A stretch of DNA of 64,000 nucleotides, from NCBI GenBank assembly GCA_033961575.1, contig CM066730.1, positions 117,827,523 to 117,891,522 of the forward strand. The letters run 5' to 3'. The notes beneath the pieces were generated by a model that saw only the letters and a program-made list of their open reading frames with translations, did not search any database and was not told the origin of the DNA. The DNA comes from Aselliscus stoliczkanus (taxonomy: Eukaryota; Chordata; Mammalia; Chiroptera; Hipposideridae). Shown here piece after piece: positions 44,716 through 56,460 of this stretch. Position 1 is the first letter of the stretch. Each line of letters starts with the position of its first letter. Position numbers and translations under genes: made by a program.

Positions 44716-45794
44716 TCCTTTCAATTACATCCTCTGAGTGCTTCCTGTGCTTGTGCTCTCAGGTGGTATATATCAGGGACTAAAGCTGGAGTGAGTGTTC
44801 ATTTCCTGAACAGAATGGAGGACCTGTAGATAGTCTGAAGTCCTGGGTCTAGCTCTTATTCAGGAAGACCCTGTAAGCCTTGGGAATCTAGAGACTGAAG
44901 AGTCTTCAAGGAGCCAAAAAGAGATCAGTGTTACTTTGTCTTTTAATTTCTCAAAGAATATTTATGATGTGCCATTAGAGGCCTTCAAGCCTCCACAAAA
45001 CACTGCATTTACAGATGACACCCACTTCAGTGAGAGCCTAAGGGGGGACTCATTAGCAGACAATTAGTTATTCAACTTGTTAAACATTAATTCCTATTAT
45101 GTGTCTGGTCTGCCTATTGAAAGCATAATGGTGGGGGTGGGGGAGAGCAAACTGGAGTTTGAGTAAGTTACACTGTCCTTTCCAGCAGTCCTTCTTTTCC
45201 TCTATGGGTCTAAATATTGCTTTGCTATATCCTTCATTACCCTGGGGGCTCATGGGGGAGCAGAGTTTCTAAGGAGTGGGGCCTATGGTTCCTCTAATTT
45301 TTTAAAGAAGTTATGAATAGATGGTCTTTTGCATACAAGTAACCTGGCAGTCTCATGCTCCCACCACAGAGGGCAAGGATCAGATGTCTTGGTTGCTAAA
45401 GTTTTCAAGGCAATAGACATTTGCCACATGAGGCTATGGGTGCCTATTGACATAATGACCATACAGTGGAAGAAGGGAGCACCTTCTCATGAGGATCTGG
45501 CCAAAGAAGTAGGGGACAGAGAAGGAACAGTGAGCACAGATTCTAAATTTCCAGAATCTAGCAAACTTTGGGCAAGATAAGAGGAAGAGAGTATGTAGGG
45601 AAAAAAGGAGAGGCAGAAAGCTAGTAGACCAGAGATGCTGTGCTTTGGTATAAGAAGCTGTGGAGCTGTACAGCGAGCAACAACACAGATCCTCTGAAGC
45701 ATAGTTCAAGGCAGGGCTAACATGAGTTAGGTAAGGTGCCAGGGCGTGGGCTACATCTCACAGGTTTGGGGCAAGGCTTCATATTCAAGAGTTC
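44716..45794. other. Unrecognised sequence
   Basis: No gene or confident repeat family. Open frames near 45329-45709 overlap on both strands and have no recognisable domain. Confidence 0.4.
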
Positions 45795-45805
45795 CCTACC
45801 ATCTT

Positions 45806-45942
45806 TTTTTTTTTTTTTCTTTTTTTCTTTTTTTTTTTTTTTTTTTTTAGGGCAGTGTCACTGGCCCTCATATGTGGGACCCGAACCGGGGCCGCTGGCT
45901 TCCAAAGCCAGCACTTAACCACTGCGCCACTTGGTCAGCCCA
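45806..45942 (-). mobile_element. Short tRNA-head SINE with long A-tail
   Basis: The minus-strand head GGGCTGACCAAGTGGCGCAG is joined to an A-tail of about 45 bases with scattered G. A perfect 11-bp target duplication, cctaccatctt, lies at 45795-45805 and 45943-45953. Confidence 0.93.
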
Positions 45943-45953
45943 CCTACCATCTT

Positions 45954-46495
45954 GAGCATGGTTAAAGAGAAAGTTAGGGAGCAGATAGGTGGAGAAAGAC
46001 CACAACGTGCAGGGTTTGTGCATGTGCAGACCTGTCTCTGGGCCTCAAGCATCAAGGTGATCTGCAGGGTGAAAATGCACTGGTCACGATTGGGCCAGGT
46101 GCTAAGTGGTAAGGACAATGAAAGCCAAGGCTTCCTGTTACCCTGTTCCTTGGTCCTATGAAAGAAACCAATCATTTCAGGAAAGAAAGATGCTGACACC
46201 TAAAGAGATGCAGAGCAAAGAAATGAAGAAAGCAGGACGGCCCTGGTGATAGCACTAGGACCCTCTATCTAAAGTCAACTGTGCCCCTAGGTTTCCTGTA
46301 AATTAGTCAACCCTTTCTCTCATTCTGCTTAAGCAGCTTAGGTTGACCTTCTAGTATTTGTCCCAGCAAGTGCCCTGACCCAGCTAGTTCTGGCTCTGTA
46401 AATTAAGACTTGCCTTAAGCTGAATTTCAAGAAATAATTGCTGTTATTCTCTCGACCCCTCCCACCCATAAGTCCCAGGTCTCACAACCCTCACA
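45954..46495. other. Unrecognised sequence
   Basis: No gene or confident repeat family. Confidence 0.4.
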
Positions 46496-46499
46496 ATAG

Positions 46500-46610
46500 A
46501 TTCTCTTCTCATTTTACAAATGGGAACACCCAGACTCTGGAAGGCGGAGTCTCTTGTCCAAGGCTGCAAACCTGGGAAAGTGGAAAGCCTGATTTAACTG
46601 ACTCTGAAGT
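46500..46610 (-). repeat. MIR, antisense
   Basis: 'cttctcattttacaaatggg' followed by 'aacacccagactctggaagg' and 'gtccaaggctgcaaacctgg' match MIR antisense. Confidence 0.7.
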
Positions 46611-47217
46611 TCAGATGTTTCCCGTCTGCCGTGTTGTCCTCAGCTGGTGAGGTTTATCCCCAAGTTCTTCCGACCTTTCTTTAAGGGCCTTTTCTTGTCC
46701 TCTGTACATGTAGGCTTCCTTTCTACTTTGTGGCCTATAGCTCTGCAAATTTTACTCTTCCCTTTCTCTACACCCATCAACAAATATGGGTCTCAGAATG
46801 GGCTCCAGGACCTTGCTCATGGCTGGGGATGGCTAACTAATAACCTGTGTATGGCATGCTAATGAGCAAAGACACACATAATATACCTAGAAGCTGCTGC
46901 TCAGTAAATGTTCCTGATGTAACTCAGGAGGGATACATATTTTCTCTTTGCAGACATCTACTTAATCCAAAGAAGCAACGGGCAATGGTAATACAGGCCA
47001 GGTCAAAAGAGTTGGGGGGGAGCCCTTCCCCCCGCTCGCTCCCTCTCAGCTTCTTATGGGGCTGTGTTGCACCCTGCATGCCTGTTCACCAGCTTGCCAG
47101 GTGGGTCTTCCCTGTTAGTGCCAGCCTGCTGCTTTATGTGGCACTGTGTGACTGATTTGATGACCTGTGACCTGACTGTCCATCTGGCCACTCAAGAGTT
47201 CTCCCGGCTGTTTATCA

Positions 47218-47560
47218 TTTTTTTTTTTTTTTTTTTTTTTTGCTGTGACTGAATTTCTGCTGCTTCTCTCAGCATCTGACTTGCAAGCCATTCTGCTCTG
47301 TCGGTTAAATGGATGAGAAGAGAGTGACCCCCTGCTGCCAGCTCTACCCTGTGCCCTTTCCGTCTTCTTTCGGAATGCACCTGTGCCTCGGAGGCTCTGC
47401 TTCCTCCTGAACTTGCTGCTGCGGCCACTGCCGCCACCCCAGCTTGCCATGAGTGCGGTGTTCTGCATTTCATTTTGTACTTGGCAGGCGCTGAGCTCAA
47501 CTGGACAGTGAGACCCAGGAAATATGACACCATCTGCTTCCTGCCATGTTCTAGCTCCAG
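47218..47560 (-). other. GC-richer block ending in a minus-strand poly(A) tract
   Basis: On the minus strand a G/C-rich, CpG-containing sequence of at least 300 bp ends in an uninterrupted A-run of 24 (plus-strand T-run at 47218-47241). No SINE head or LINE end sits next to it. Both minus-strand frames of 113-117 codons across it are basic and show no recognised domain. It could be a retrocopy of an unknown transcript or unique sequence beside a T-run. I see no AATAAA before the tail and no clear target duplication. Confidence 0.3.
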
Positions 47561-47779
47561 CGCTTGATGTCAGGGCATCAGCTGTTACCTGAGTGTGCCA
47601 GGTCCTGTGAAGTGAGCTGTTCCGGAACCACCTTTTCTAACACTTTCCTCAAAAGCACACTTTATATCCGTCAAACTGCACTGCTTGACTCCCAGAGGAA
47701 GGAAGCATTTTTTTCCCTTCTTGACTCCTGAAGTCAAAATGTCTCCCTGCTTTCTAATTCTAAGTTTGTCAGAGAAAAT

Positions 47780-48051
47780 ATACATATATAAACACACACA
47801 TACACACACATATATACAATATACATACATATATACAATACATACACAACATATATTTTATGGGTGGGTGTGTGTACGTATGTATATAAATATATATGTA
47901 CACACACGAGGTTGGACAATTAAGTTTGGAAACTTTCTACAGTGTAAGTGCATATATATGTATATATATATACACACAATATAAATATATATATTTATAT
48001 AAATATATATATACACACAATATAAATATATATATTTATATAAATATATAA

Positions 48052-48106
<55 letters not shown>

Positions 48107-48110
48107 ATAT
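47780..48110. repeat. (TA/CA)-rich low-complexity tract
   Basis: Alternating TA, CA and TATAAA units run for about 330 bp, with a near-pure TA block at 48060-48092. It is interrupted once by the mariner-like segment at 47906-47950. Confidence 0.95.
47906..47950. mobile_element. Mariner-like terminal fragment
   Basis: 'gaggttggacaattaagttt' followed by 'ggaaactttctacagtgtaa' resembles the terminal sequence of a mariner family I recall from mammals, with GG-TTGGACAATTAAGTTCG-type ends. Only one end is seen, embedded in TA-rich DNA. Confidence 0.4.
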
Positions 48111-49426
48111 AAATGTGAGCTTATTCGACTATTCTATATGTGGACTTTTTCTGCCAAAAAGGTAGCCTTCTTAGATCCATCTTCGGCTCCCTTGAGCTGT
48201 TTCAGGTGCTCTGTGCTTTAGTTGCCTCCGTGTTCCAGGTGAGAGCAAGGTTCTTAACTGATAGTTAAGTGAGGATTAGATTTTCCAAGGAGAGGATTAA
48301 GAAACAACAGTGTCACAAAAAATAGGAAAGATGGGTGGGGCTTGGTGCTGGGAGTGCCTTATCCAGCTGGCAGCATTCGGGGCTACAGGAGGGAACAGGA
48401 GCTATGTGTTTCCCTCTTGCCCTGACCCTGCCAAATCTCAAATTTCCCTGAACCTCAGACCTGCTTCTCTCTAGTTCTGGAAGGGGCCAGGCAGGTGGCT
48501 TGGGCAATGCATTGAAGACTGAGTTCTTTTCTGACTTAGTGGTTGTAATCCCTTTGTGAACAGACAAATCAAGCCACCTGGGTGAAGTATTAAAAATGAA
48601 ACAAAACACATACATATACACACATGCACACAAACCCCTGCTGATCTATTAATGAATTTTCAAACTCAGAGTATGCCATTTGGACCAGACATAATGGACC
48701 CTGGAATCCGTGTTGCTTCTTTCCTCTTTCTGATGATTTTGACAAGGTTTTAGTTAGCCATTCCCATTTTGATGGCTAAAGAGTGATATTAAACAAAACC
48801 TGAGTCTTAATTGAAAATGTATGCTTTTCTCATTTAAATTTGTTGGGTCTTTAAAGAATTATGGCATTGCAAAAGTTTGCTGGTGGGGTTCCTGAGAAAA
48901 TTCCCTTCCGTCACTGGATTGTTTCCTAAATTTGTTGAAGCCTTTAAGTCCTAGGTCATAGGGAAGATGAAACAATTTGTCTCAGTGGTGTTAGAGCAAA
49001 TACTATGTTTGAATTGTAAAAGTGGTATTGGTTTTAGTGCAAGACTGAGAGAATAGATGGGCTGCACACGCACATAAGCTCCAGGCATGACAGCCCGACC
49101 ATTACCATGACTTTGATAAGAGCCATGATTATGCTTGGCTGCCCTACAACAGAGACAGTCCACTGGCCTTTGCTCTGGGAAGACTGATGAAATGCACATG
49201 TGCATACTAATGTACATGTGCGCGCGCACACGCATACACACGAACTACGGTCTATTGCCATTGCTGCTATACAAGCTAGAACCTATGGACAGAATTGCTG
49301 TCCTCTCTCTGACCAGCGAGATCAACCCAGAGCCCCTTCCCACCCTCCCACCTCTGCCAGACTAAGCTCTCCCCTGTGTGGAGTGGTGAACTCTGTAATC
49401 TATACTCTGGACCGAGAGGTGGCATT
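48111..49426. other. Unrecognised sequence
   Basis: No gene. A small alternating CG/CA patch (gtgcgcgcgcacacgc) lies near 49217-49232. Open frames here are short and overlap on both strands. Confidence 0.4.
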
Positions 49427-49439
49427 AAAAACTTGCTAT

Positions 49440-49921
49440 ATTGGGGCCGGCTGAGTGGCTCATTGGTTAAAAGTTGGCTTGGGGGTGTGAGCTCTGAGCA
49501 GCAGGGCTGCCAGTTCAGATCCCACATGGGCCAGTGACACTGCCTTCTACAGCTAAGATGGTGAACAACAGCTCCACCTGGAGCTGGGCTACCATGAGTC
49601 ACTGGTGACGGCATAGGCTGCAGAGGGGCTGTAGTGGCTGCTGTAAGCTATTGTGAGTGGCTGGCAGCCAGTGTGAGCAGCCAGCAGCTGGAATGACCTG
49701 CCATGAGTAGCTGTTCAATGGCTGGTGACCATTTGCCTCAGCTAGGAAGAGACCAATGATCACAATACCAACCTGGGCCAGTGAAGCAATGTCCTCCACA
49801 ACTAGACTGAAGAACAAAAGGACAGCAACTTGTCTGTTCCCCTTCCCCAGTTCCCCAACACTGTTCCCTCCTCCAATTCCCCAATAAAATCTTTAAAAAA
49901 CAAACAAAACAAAAAACAAAG
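49440..49921 (+). mobile_element. Long tRNA-derived SINE, sense orientation
   Basis: It has the tRNA-like head ggggccggctgagtggctca, a B-box-like ccagttcagatccc, repeated GTGAGTGGCTGGCAGCC body units, and CCCCAATAAAATCTTT followed by a mixed A-tail. A perfect 13-bp target duplication, aaaaacttgctat, lies at 49427-49439 and 49922-49934. Confidence 0.94.
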
Positions 49922-49934
49922 AAAAACTTGCTAT

Positions 49935-52470
49935 GTTGTAGACTCTGTGGGTTGTATGGCTATGTGGGTTGTGACATCATATAGACTATGGTTTGTTTAA
50001 TTATTAATTTCTGGTGAGCCCATGTTCTATTGCTTAATATTCTATTGTTTAATACATCTTAGTCCTCTGGCTTTAGAGCAATATCTATATGAACAACATG
50101 GTAGTTCTTCATTCTTGTCATGTTCTTTCTTCTCTGTCCCTCTTTCTCTCTCCTTTTTTTTTTTTTCCCTCCAGCTGCCACTCAGTGCTTTTTTAAAAAA
50201 ATATACATTGGGGTAACATTGACAAGCAAAACAAAAAAATATTCTTCTTCTTTCTTGGTAAGTGTAGGCCTATGAGGATGGCACATTCAGCCCTTTAAAG
50301 GAACAAGAAAACTACACACTTTAGTAAATAAATCCTGGCTCAGCCTTGACATTGGCCAATGCTCAGCCACCTGAAGTGAAGGCCTTCTAGGCTGGACCCT
50401 GGGTGTCAGTAGCCACTTTGCTGGCACAGAATGATAACAACCTGGGGCATCTTAGAGAATGCTATGTTTTCTTCAAAGAGTCTACCACACACCGAGAGTA
50501 AAGGATCAGAAGTCCCATAATGGAGGTTCATTAAATGTTGTAGTGTTCGTAATAATTAAGTAGTGTTTTTATGATAGCTCCAGCAGGCTAGTCAAGTGAA
50601 TAATTCTTTCCAGGGTTTGCTCCTTCTCTTCATAGGTAAAGGATTTAGATGAATTTATAACATAGGCTGAAACAAATCAGTGGATGAGTGATTGCAGGAT
50701 TTCAGTGTGGTTAAGCCAAGATTAATGCCACTAATTCCTGAGAATGGAGGAGATGACTGTCACCCAAGTAAGTGAACTTGAAGTTCAAGATGTGCAGACT
50801 TCTAGCCAGCAGTTAAACTTCTCTCTGGGCACACACACTATCCCAACCCCAACCCAGCATTTCCACATCACACTGTTAAGGATGGTAAGCAAACACAAGG
50901 CTTGAGATATGGTGCATAAAATACTCAGTGTGAGTAAACTGCTGCTTACTAAGATTCTCAGGTCACCAGAGTACCATTTAGGCCAAGGCTTTAACGAGGT
51001 CACTTACCTCTACCTACACCAGAACCATTATTTTAATTGCTATTCAGTCTTCATGAAAGGGTTTATGGGTAAACAGTTTTCACCAAGGGATTTAGTAACG
51101 ACCCCCTGGATTACCATAGGATCAGGAATCATAAAACTAGTAGCAGTTGTAGTCATAATAACCTATGTTGTGTAAGTATCTGTTATAAATGTCTTAAATT
51201 TTTACCACCACCACCACCTCCTAGAGCAGGTTTAGGGTGAAGCACAGCATAAGAAACAGAGCAGTGGTTATTAATATACATGGCTGGATAAAAGGATCCG
51301 CCTCACTTGTCAAGTCTGGAAAGCAAAGAAAGCAAAAGGGCTACCATACCTTAACCCACCTATTATTGATATCATTTCACACTTGTGATGAGGAACTAGT
51401 GGTAGACATGTGAATTGTTCTTACTTTAATTGGGGGAAAATATGTGCAAAGTTAATATATTTTACATGCATACCCAAAGTCAAGGTAAAGCCAGAATTTT
51501 GGATATAGCATCAGCTCCATCCCCATTGGCTCATTCTATGGCTACATGACACTCAAATAACAAGTTGAAAGCAGATATTTTAATCCATGCCCAAGAAATT
51601 GAACTGATGCAAATAGATTTGGGGGGCTGTGGAAATTTAGCCATCCCATTTTGTGGGCTGTATCTCCAATCCCAGTCACCTAACAGTAGATTTGTTACAG
51701 ACTGAGAAATACCTAGACTGAATTCTTGTTTGAGGTGGCCTGGGAATGGTTCCCCCATCAGTCCTTGGATGTCCTGAGCTGACATTCTCCACCCTTATTA
51801 TCTAATACAATCGTCTCTGCTTCTGGACTGTCATGATATGCCTCCTGTTTGTCCTCAGTTGTTTGTGTTACCTTCCAAATAAAATTCAATCTGAGAGAGT
51901 TGCATTTCAGGCACTCTGCCTTCGAACCCTTACCTGACTCTCTTGCTTTCTCTTACAACTTCCCTACATATGTAGCACTCTGGATTGGTTATGTCCCTCT
52001 CTTTATGCCTGCCTTACTGGCAGAAAGCAAGATAATGTAGTTATAGTGTTTCTTAAATTGAGCAATGACTAGATCATCTTTAAATGAAACAAATGATCAT
52101 GGCTTTCCATACTGACTTGTTAGTCAAATAAGTACAAATAGAAAACTAGGTATGAACTTTTGCAAAGATCCAATCAGACTAAGTATAATTCTCTTTCTTG
52201 GTCAGTAGGAAACAAGATGTTTCTTCTTCCAAAGGGGAGCCTTTGAAATACTTGAGAAAAGTAATCATAGATTCTTAAAGTCTTTTCCTATTCAGGGTAA
52301 TATTTCATGTTTCTTCAGGAAATGGTTTTAAATTCCCTTGTATTCAGCTTACTTCTCAGATGAGAGTCCAGTTAGTTAATATCTTTCTGAAAGTATAAAC
52401 AGTACGGCATGCAGACACATTATTCCCTTGATCTGCATCACACACGTCTAACGTTGTCACCTCAAATTGT
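49935..52470. other. Unrecognised sequence
   Basis: About 2.5 kb without a transposon or exon I can support. A T-run lies at 50153-50166. The 88-codon open frame at 50909-51175 has no recognisable domain, no splice or promoter context, and is not called. Confidence 0.35.
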
Positions 52471-52474
52471 TAGC

Positions 52475-52506
52475 ATACACACACATGCACACACACACAC
52501 ACACAC
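52475..52506. repeat. (CA)n microsatellite
   Basis: About 15 CA units with one interruption (catgca). Confidence 0.9.
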
Positions 52507-52519
52507 AAAAGCCTTTTTG

Positions 52520-52810
52520 CAACTACATCTTATACAATTGATTCATGTTGAGCTTGCTGCCAATTAAAATTCCATCTTTTTAAATACATGAATGATTATT
52601 ACGAAACCATCCCTCCATCATTCTGTTGTTATGCAGCTGGTCTAGTGAATATAAGTGAAGGACTTCACATTTATCCCTGTTAAAATCCTTATTGTTAATA
52701 AGTCCAAAATTCCAGACTCTCAAAGTCTTTGATGATCCTGAGCATTTCAATTTATTAATTAGTCCTCTCTGATGAAAATTTGAGCTACATCCCATTTTTG
52801 TACTTGTTAA
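52520..52810. repeat. Possible very old CR1/L3-type repeat
   Basis: 'aaggacttcacatttatccc' followed by 'tgttaaaatccttattgtta' and later 'gatcctgagcatttcaattt' resemble an amniote-wide old LINE or SINE consensus containing 'gacttcacatttatccctgt'. The identification is from memory and weak. Confidence 0.35.
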
Positions 52811-53170
52811 AATGTTACTGTCAACATCCCTAAACTCTAATCAAAGAGACCTCCCCTCAGTCTAGGTTATGAGCTGAAAACTCAGCACCTACAAGAATGA
52901 AGAGGTAGGTAGTAGGGAGTGGTGGGGTGTCTGGCTAATGGGAGTGTGTTAAGGTGTTACAGTTCACATTCATTAAGACTACAAATAACAATTACAATGT
53001 GCTGACCAAAAACACCAAGGAGATTTTGACAAGTGGTGGGTACAAACAGCTGTGTTGCCATAGTGTCACCCTGTGGTCATATTTAAAGTGTGTTTCAATG
53101 AAGACTAAATGGCCTCTACTGCTTTTGACCACTCAAAGCTGCAACAATGTGCAGTCTATTTCTTATCTTA
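52811..53170. other. Unrecognised sequence
   Basis: No gene or repeat family recognised. Confidence 0.4.
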
Positions 53171-53184
53171 AAATAGTGCTTCAG

Positions 53185-53320
53185 TTGGTTAAGAGCTCGC
53201 TCAAGAGTGTGAGCTGAGCTCTGAGCAACAGCAGTTCGATGCCCAGCCCAAGCTGAGCTGTCGCTGAGCTGCCAACAGGTAGCAGGATGGCTCAGCTAAA
53301 AGAAAAAAGAAAAAAAAAAG
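53185..53320 (+). mobile_element. Short tRNA-derived SINE, different subfamily
   Basis: The head 'ttggttaagagctcgctcaa' leads to a B-box-like 'gcagttcgatgcccag', then about 50 bp with GAGCTG units and an A-rich tail. A perfect 14-bp target duplication, aaatagtgcttcag, lies at 53171-53184 and 53321-53334. Its body differs from the 470-bp and 115-bp families. Confidence 0.88.
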
Positions 53321-53334
53321 AAATAGTGCTTCAG

Positions 53335-53635
53335 ATACAAATTAATGAAAACAAGGCACAACAAAACCAACCAACATTTTCCTCTCATACAAGGACACGT
53401 ATCTGGTACCTGCTCTCATGAATCTACCCAGCAACAAGGAGATGACAAAGGAGAACCCCACCTCTCTTCCCCTGAAGCCATAGCCAATACTCCTTTTTAT
53501 ACTGCTGGTCATATATGTAGCTCAGAAAAGGGACAGAGTAAATTGCTTATGTATCACCAACTAGGGGAGTGTCCAGACAAATGAACCAAGGGGTAATTTC
53601 TCAGGAAAACAATAACTGACCCACACTGTTTTGTT
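53335..53635. other. Unrecognised sequence
   Basis: No gene or repeat family recognised between the two SINEs. Confidence 0.4.
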
Positions 53636-53639
53636 TTGT

Positions 53640-53757
53640 TTTCTTATTTATTTATTTATTTTTTGAGGGCAGTGTCACTGGCCCTCATATGTGGGACCAA
53701 ACTGGGGCTGCTGGCTTCCCAAGCTAGTGCTTAACCACTGCGCCACTCGGCGGGCCC
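53640..53757 (-). mobile_element. Short tRNA-head SINE
   Basis: The minus-strand head GGGCCCGCCGAGTGGCGCAG, the GGGTCCCACATATGAGGGCC-type middle and the CACTGCCC ending match the other short copies. The tail has decayed to (AAAT)n. No clear target duplication was found. Confidence 0.88.
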
Positions 53758-53781
53758 CCGTTTTTTCCTTTAATTTGTCTC

Positions 53782-53833
<52 letters not shown>
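53782..53833. repeat. (CA)n microsatellite
   Basis: About 26 uninterrupted CA units. Confidence 0.98.
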
Positions 53834-53834
<1 letters not shown>

Positions 53835-55785
53835 TCCTTTTGCAAATATGGAAACCACGTGTTTGAATGAATGATTGAATGAATGAATGAGGAAAGGGCT
53901 TATCCCCATTCACCTGGGATAAACTCATTGCTCTTTTCCCAGGTAGTGAGGACAGCTATCTTTGTCCAGAACAGATGCTATGAGATCATGTCTCCAAAAG
54001 CTGAACTGAGGATGAATTCACTTAAATTATGATGCTCACAGAGAGGTTTTTAGTTTGAACATTTGTTCATATGATTTATGGCACCCTCCATCCGGTGGAG
54101 TCAAGGCAAAAAAATGAAACTTAATTACAACAAGCATAAAGACAGCAGTTTGCTTAAAAGAAAACTAAAAGTTTGTGGGGATTTTTTTTTTTTTAAATGA
54201 GACAGGAAACTTACCTAAGAAAAAAGAAAAAAGCTTTATAAAACATTTGCAACTCATCAGAAGGGTGCTAGTCTCAAGCAAATTACCTGCGAGCCCAGGT
54301 TCCTACCCAGTTCCTATGTCCACCAATGCTATCTTCGCCAGGGTTCCCTTTTATTTTAGCTTAGCCTTGCCCATTGGGGAAGAGAGTAGTATTGTTGTCC
54401 GTTTGCCTTGGCAACTCAAGTCTGGAATTTTACATTTATAGTCTAAGAACTGTTCCAGTGTTTATATGGCTCAGAGGGTGTTATTATCAAATCCAATTAA
54501 AAACATTCCTTCTACTAGTAAAAAAGTCAGCACCTTCCCATTAAACTAGGACCCACCCTTAAGTTAATTAATGGCTGTTAACACCTTATTTGCTTTCAAG
54601 GGTCTCTTGGGTACTGGGCATCTTAGACAAAACAGGCTCTAGTAGGTAGGTCAGTGGCTTTGTTTGATGCACATCCTTGACCCAGAAGGTATTCTACATC
54701 TGAAGCGGAGTCTCTTAATCTCTTTATGTCTAGAGATTTCCTCTTGAGATCCCATCCAGAGGGGCCTGGTTAATGGTACTTATTTGCCAAGCATTTTTAA
54801 GATCTACAGATGAATCTGGCTGATGAATATTACTAATGCTTATGATACTCATTGAATGATAATTGGCCCTCTTTGGACCATTTAGGATTCAAATGCCTCC
54901 ACCCAAAGCATCAGCCTCTGAGGGGCAGGATTTAGCTTTTGCACTTAAGTTTGCAAATTGATAGTACTTTCATCAAGAAAGAAAATACAACAATGAAATG
55001 ATAGGACCTAACATTTGGATAGCATTTTATATTTGCAGCATGCTTTCAGATCACACATTATGAAACTCACAAGCAAATAGCATTTTATCTTTTTTCAGGC
55101 ATGCGAAGGCAGCAGGATTCCTGAATTCTCAAAAACTCCTCATGAGTACCACTGAGACTGACTGTTGGGTCTATTTTCAATAGATTTTGCAGTTAAAAAA
55201 GTGATCGATGATTGTGTTTCCTCTGCAAGAGTCAAGTGGATTTATCTCCTTCTGATTCCTGCATTCACTTAAAATAAGGTGCTAGTCTGGGCACTCAAGC
55301 TCAGATTCTGGGAGGGGAGGCACCCACCCAATTCATCCTCTTTTCCTTATTACTCACCTACCAGTCCTTTTCTGCCTTTGCTGCTCCAGTAGCTTTAATG
55401 GTGAGCATCAGCACTGAAGAATGGCTCTACAAATGAAAGTGTCTTCCGTTTTCAGAGAAGAGAAGAACCTTTATCACTGAAGCCTTACCTACCGACAATT
55501 TATCTAACAAACTCTATTTCCTGCATGCCATTTGCCAGTATTTATCTTGTGTGTGGGCTTCCATGGAAGATTGCCATAAAGAATTGCTCTGTTATAACCC
55601 AGAGTCATATTTTTCCATTTAAATAATGAAGAGGCTTCATCTCCCTTTCTCTCTTGTTTCCTGCTGCCTAGGTAAGATGTCCATAATCAGAATACTTCAT
55701 TAATAGGAAAGTTGCCACTTGGTGTTTTGCCTAGAAACACCAAGTTTTGTATTTTCTTTCCTTAAAAAAAGAAAGTCTGTTAAAT
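53834..55785. other. Repeat-poor unrecognised sequence
   Basis: About 2 kb without an identifiable transposon. No exon with both splice sites was found. A short (GAAT)n patch lies at 53866-53890. Confidence 0.4.
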
Positions 55786-55918
55786 TTGCCTGCCTGCCTT
55801 CTTTCCTTCCTTCCTTTCTTCCTTCCTTCCTTCCTTCCTCCCTTCCTTCCTTCCTTCCTTCCTTCCTTCCTTCCTTCCTTCCTTCCTTCCTCCTGCCCTT
55901 CCTTCCTCCTTCCCCCAC
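55786..55918. repeat. (CCTT)n pyrimidine microsatellite
   Basis: About 130 bp of CCTT units with minor interruptions (cctcc, cctgccc). It is all-pyrimidine apart from rare G. Confidence 0.98.
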
Positions 55919-56039
55919 TTCTTTCTTTGATATAAATTGCCAGATTTTTCTACATCCAATTGTCTTCCTTTACAGGTTAAAATATATAATAATAAAACAA
56001 CATTCATATAATCACTTGACAGGTAAATTGTGCTTTGTC

Positions 56040-56460
56040 TGATAATGCTTTACATTAACAATAACCTAAATAGTGTAGAGGAATATTAGGAAAGTTTCTT
56101 TCTTCTTCTTCTTTTTAATTCTCCAATTGCAAGCCATTCATTTTTACATTTCCATGTTAAAGATACGGCACTAAAAGTGCATTACGTTAATAATCAATAA
56201 CTCAGTGGGAGGTCCTAATGGGGAGAATTCACGGAAGCTACATTCCAGCTGAAGGAGCAAAGGACCACCATAGGCCTGCAGGCTATAATTAGACAACCAT
56301 AAAACTAGGAGGAAAAGGGTGGCAGATTACATTAGCAGTAAAATGCTAACTTGCAAGTAATAAGTCTCGAATCTTTCATGTCTACTCGAGTGTCACTTAT
56401 ACTTGAACAAGGAAAATGTTATGTTAAAGAACAAATTTACATTTAGGATCCCTAAAGCTT
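56040..56460. promoter_or_regulatory. Candidate conserved non-coding block
   Basis: This is repeat-free sequence with several homeodomain-type cores: 'ggctataattagac' at about 56281-56294, 'cgttaataatcaataac' at about 56186-56202, and 'ctaatggggagaattc'. The texture resembles a developmental enhancer. I infer this from composition only; no conservation data were used. Confidence 0.22.

Noticed and set aside
47858..48103. Tyr-Ile repeat open frame of 81 codons
   Set aside because: It is a translation of the TA/CA tract.
50909..51175. An 88-codon open frame with a hydrophobic C-terminus
   Set aside because: There is no recognised family, no splice or promoter context, and its length is expected by chance in AT-rich DNA.
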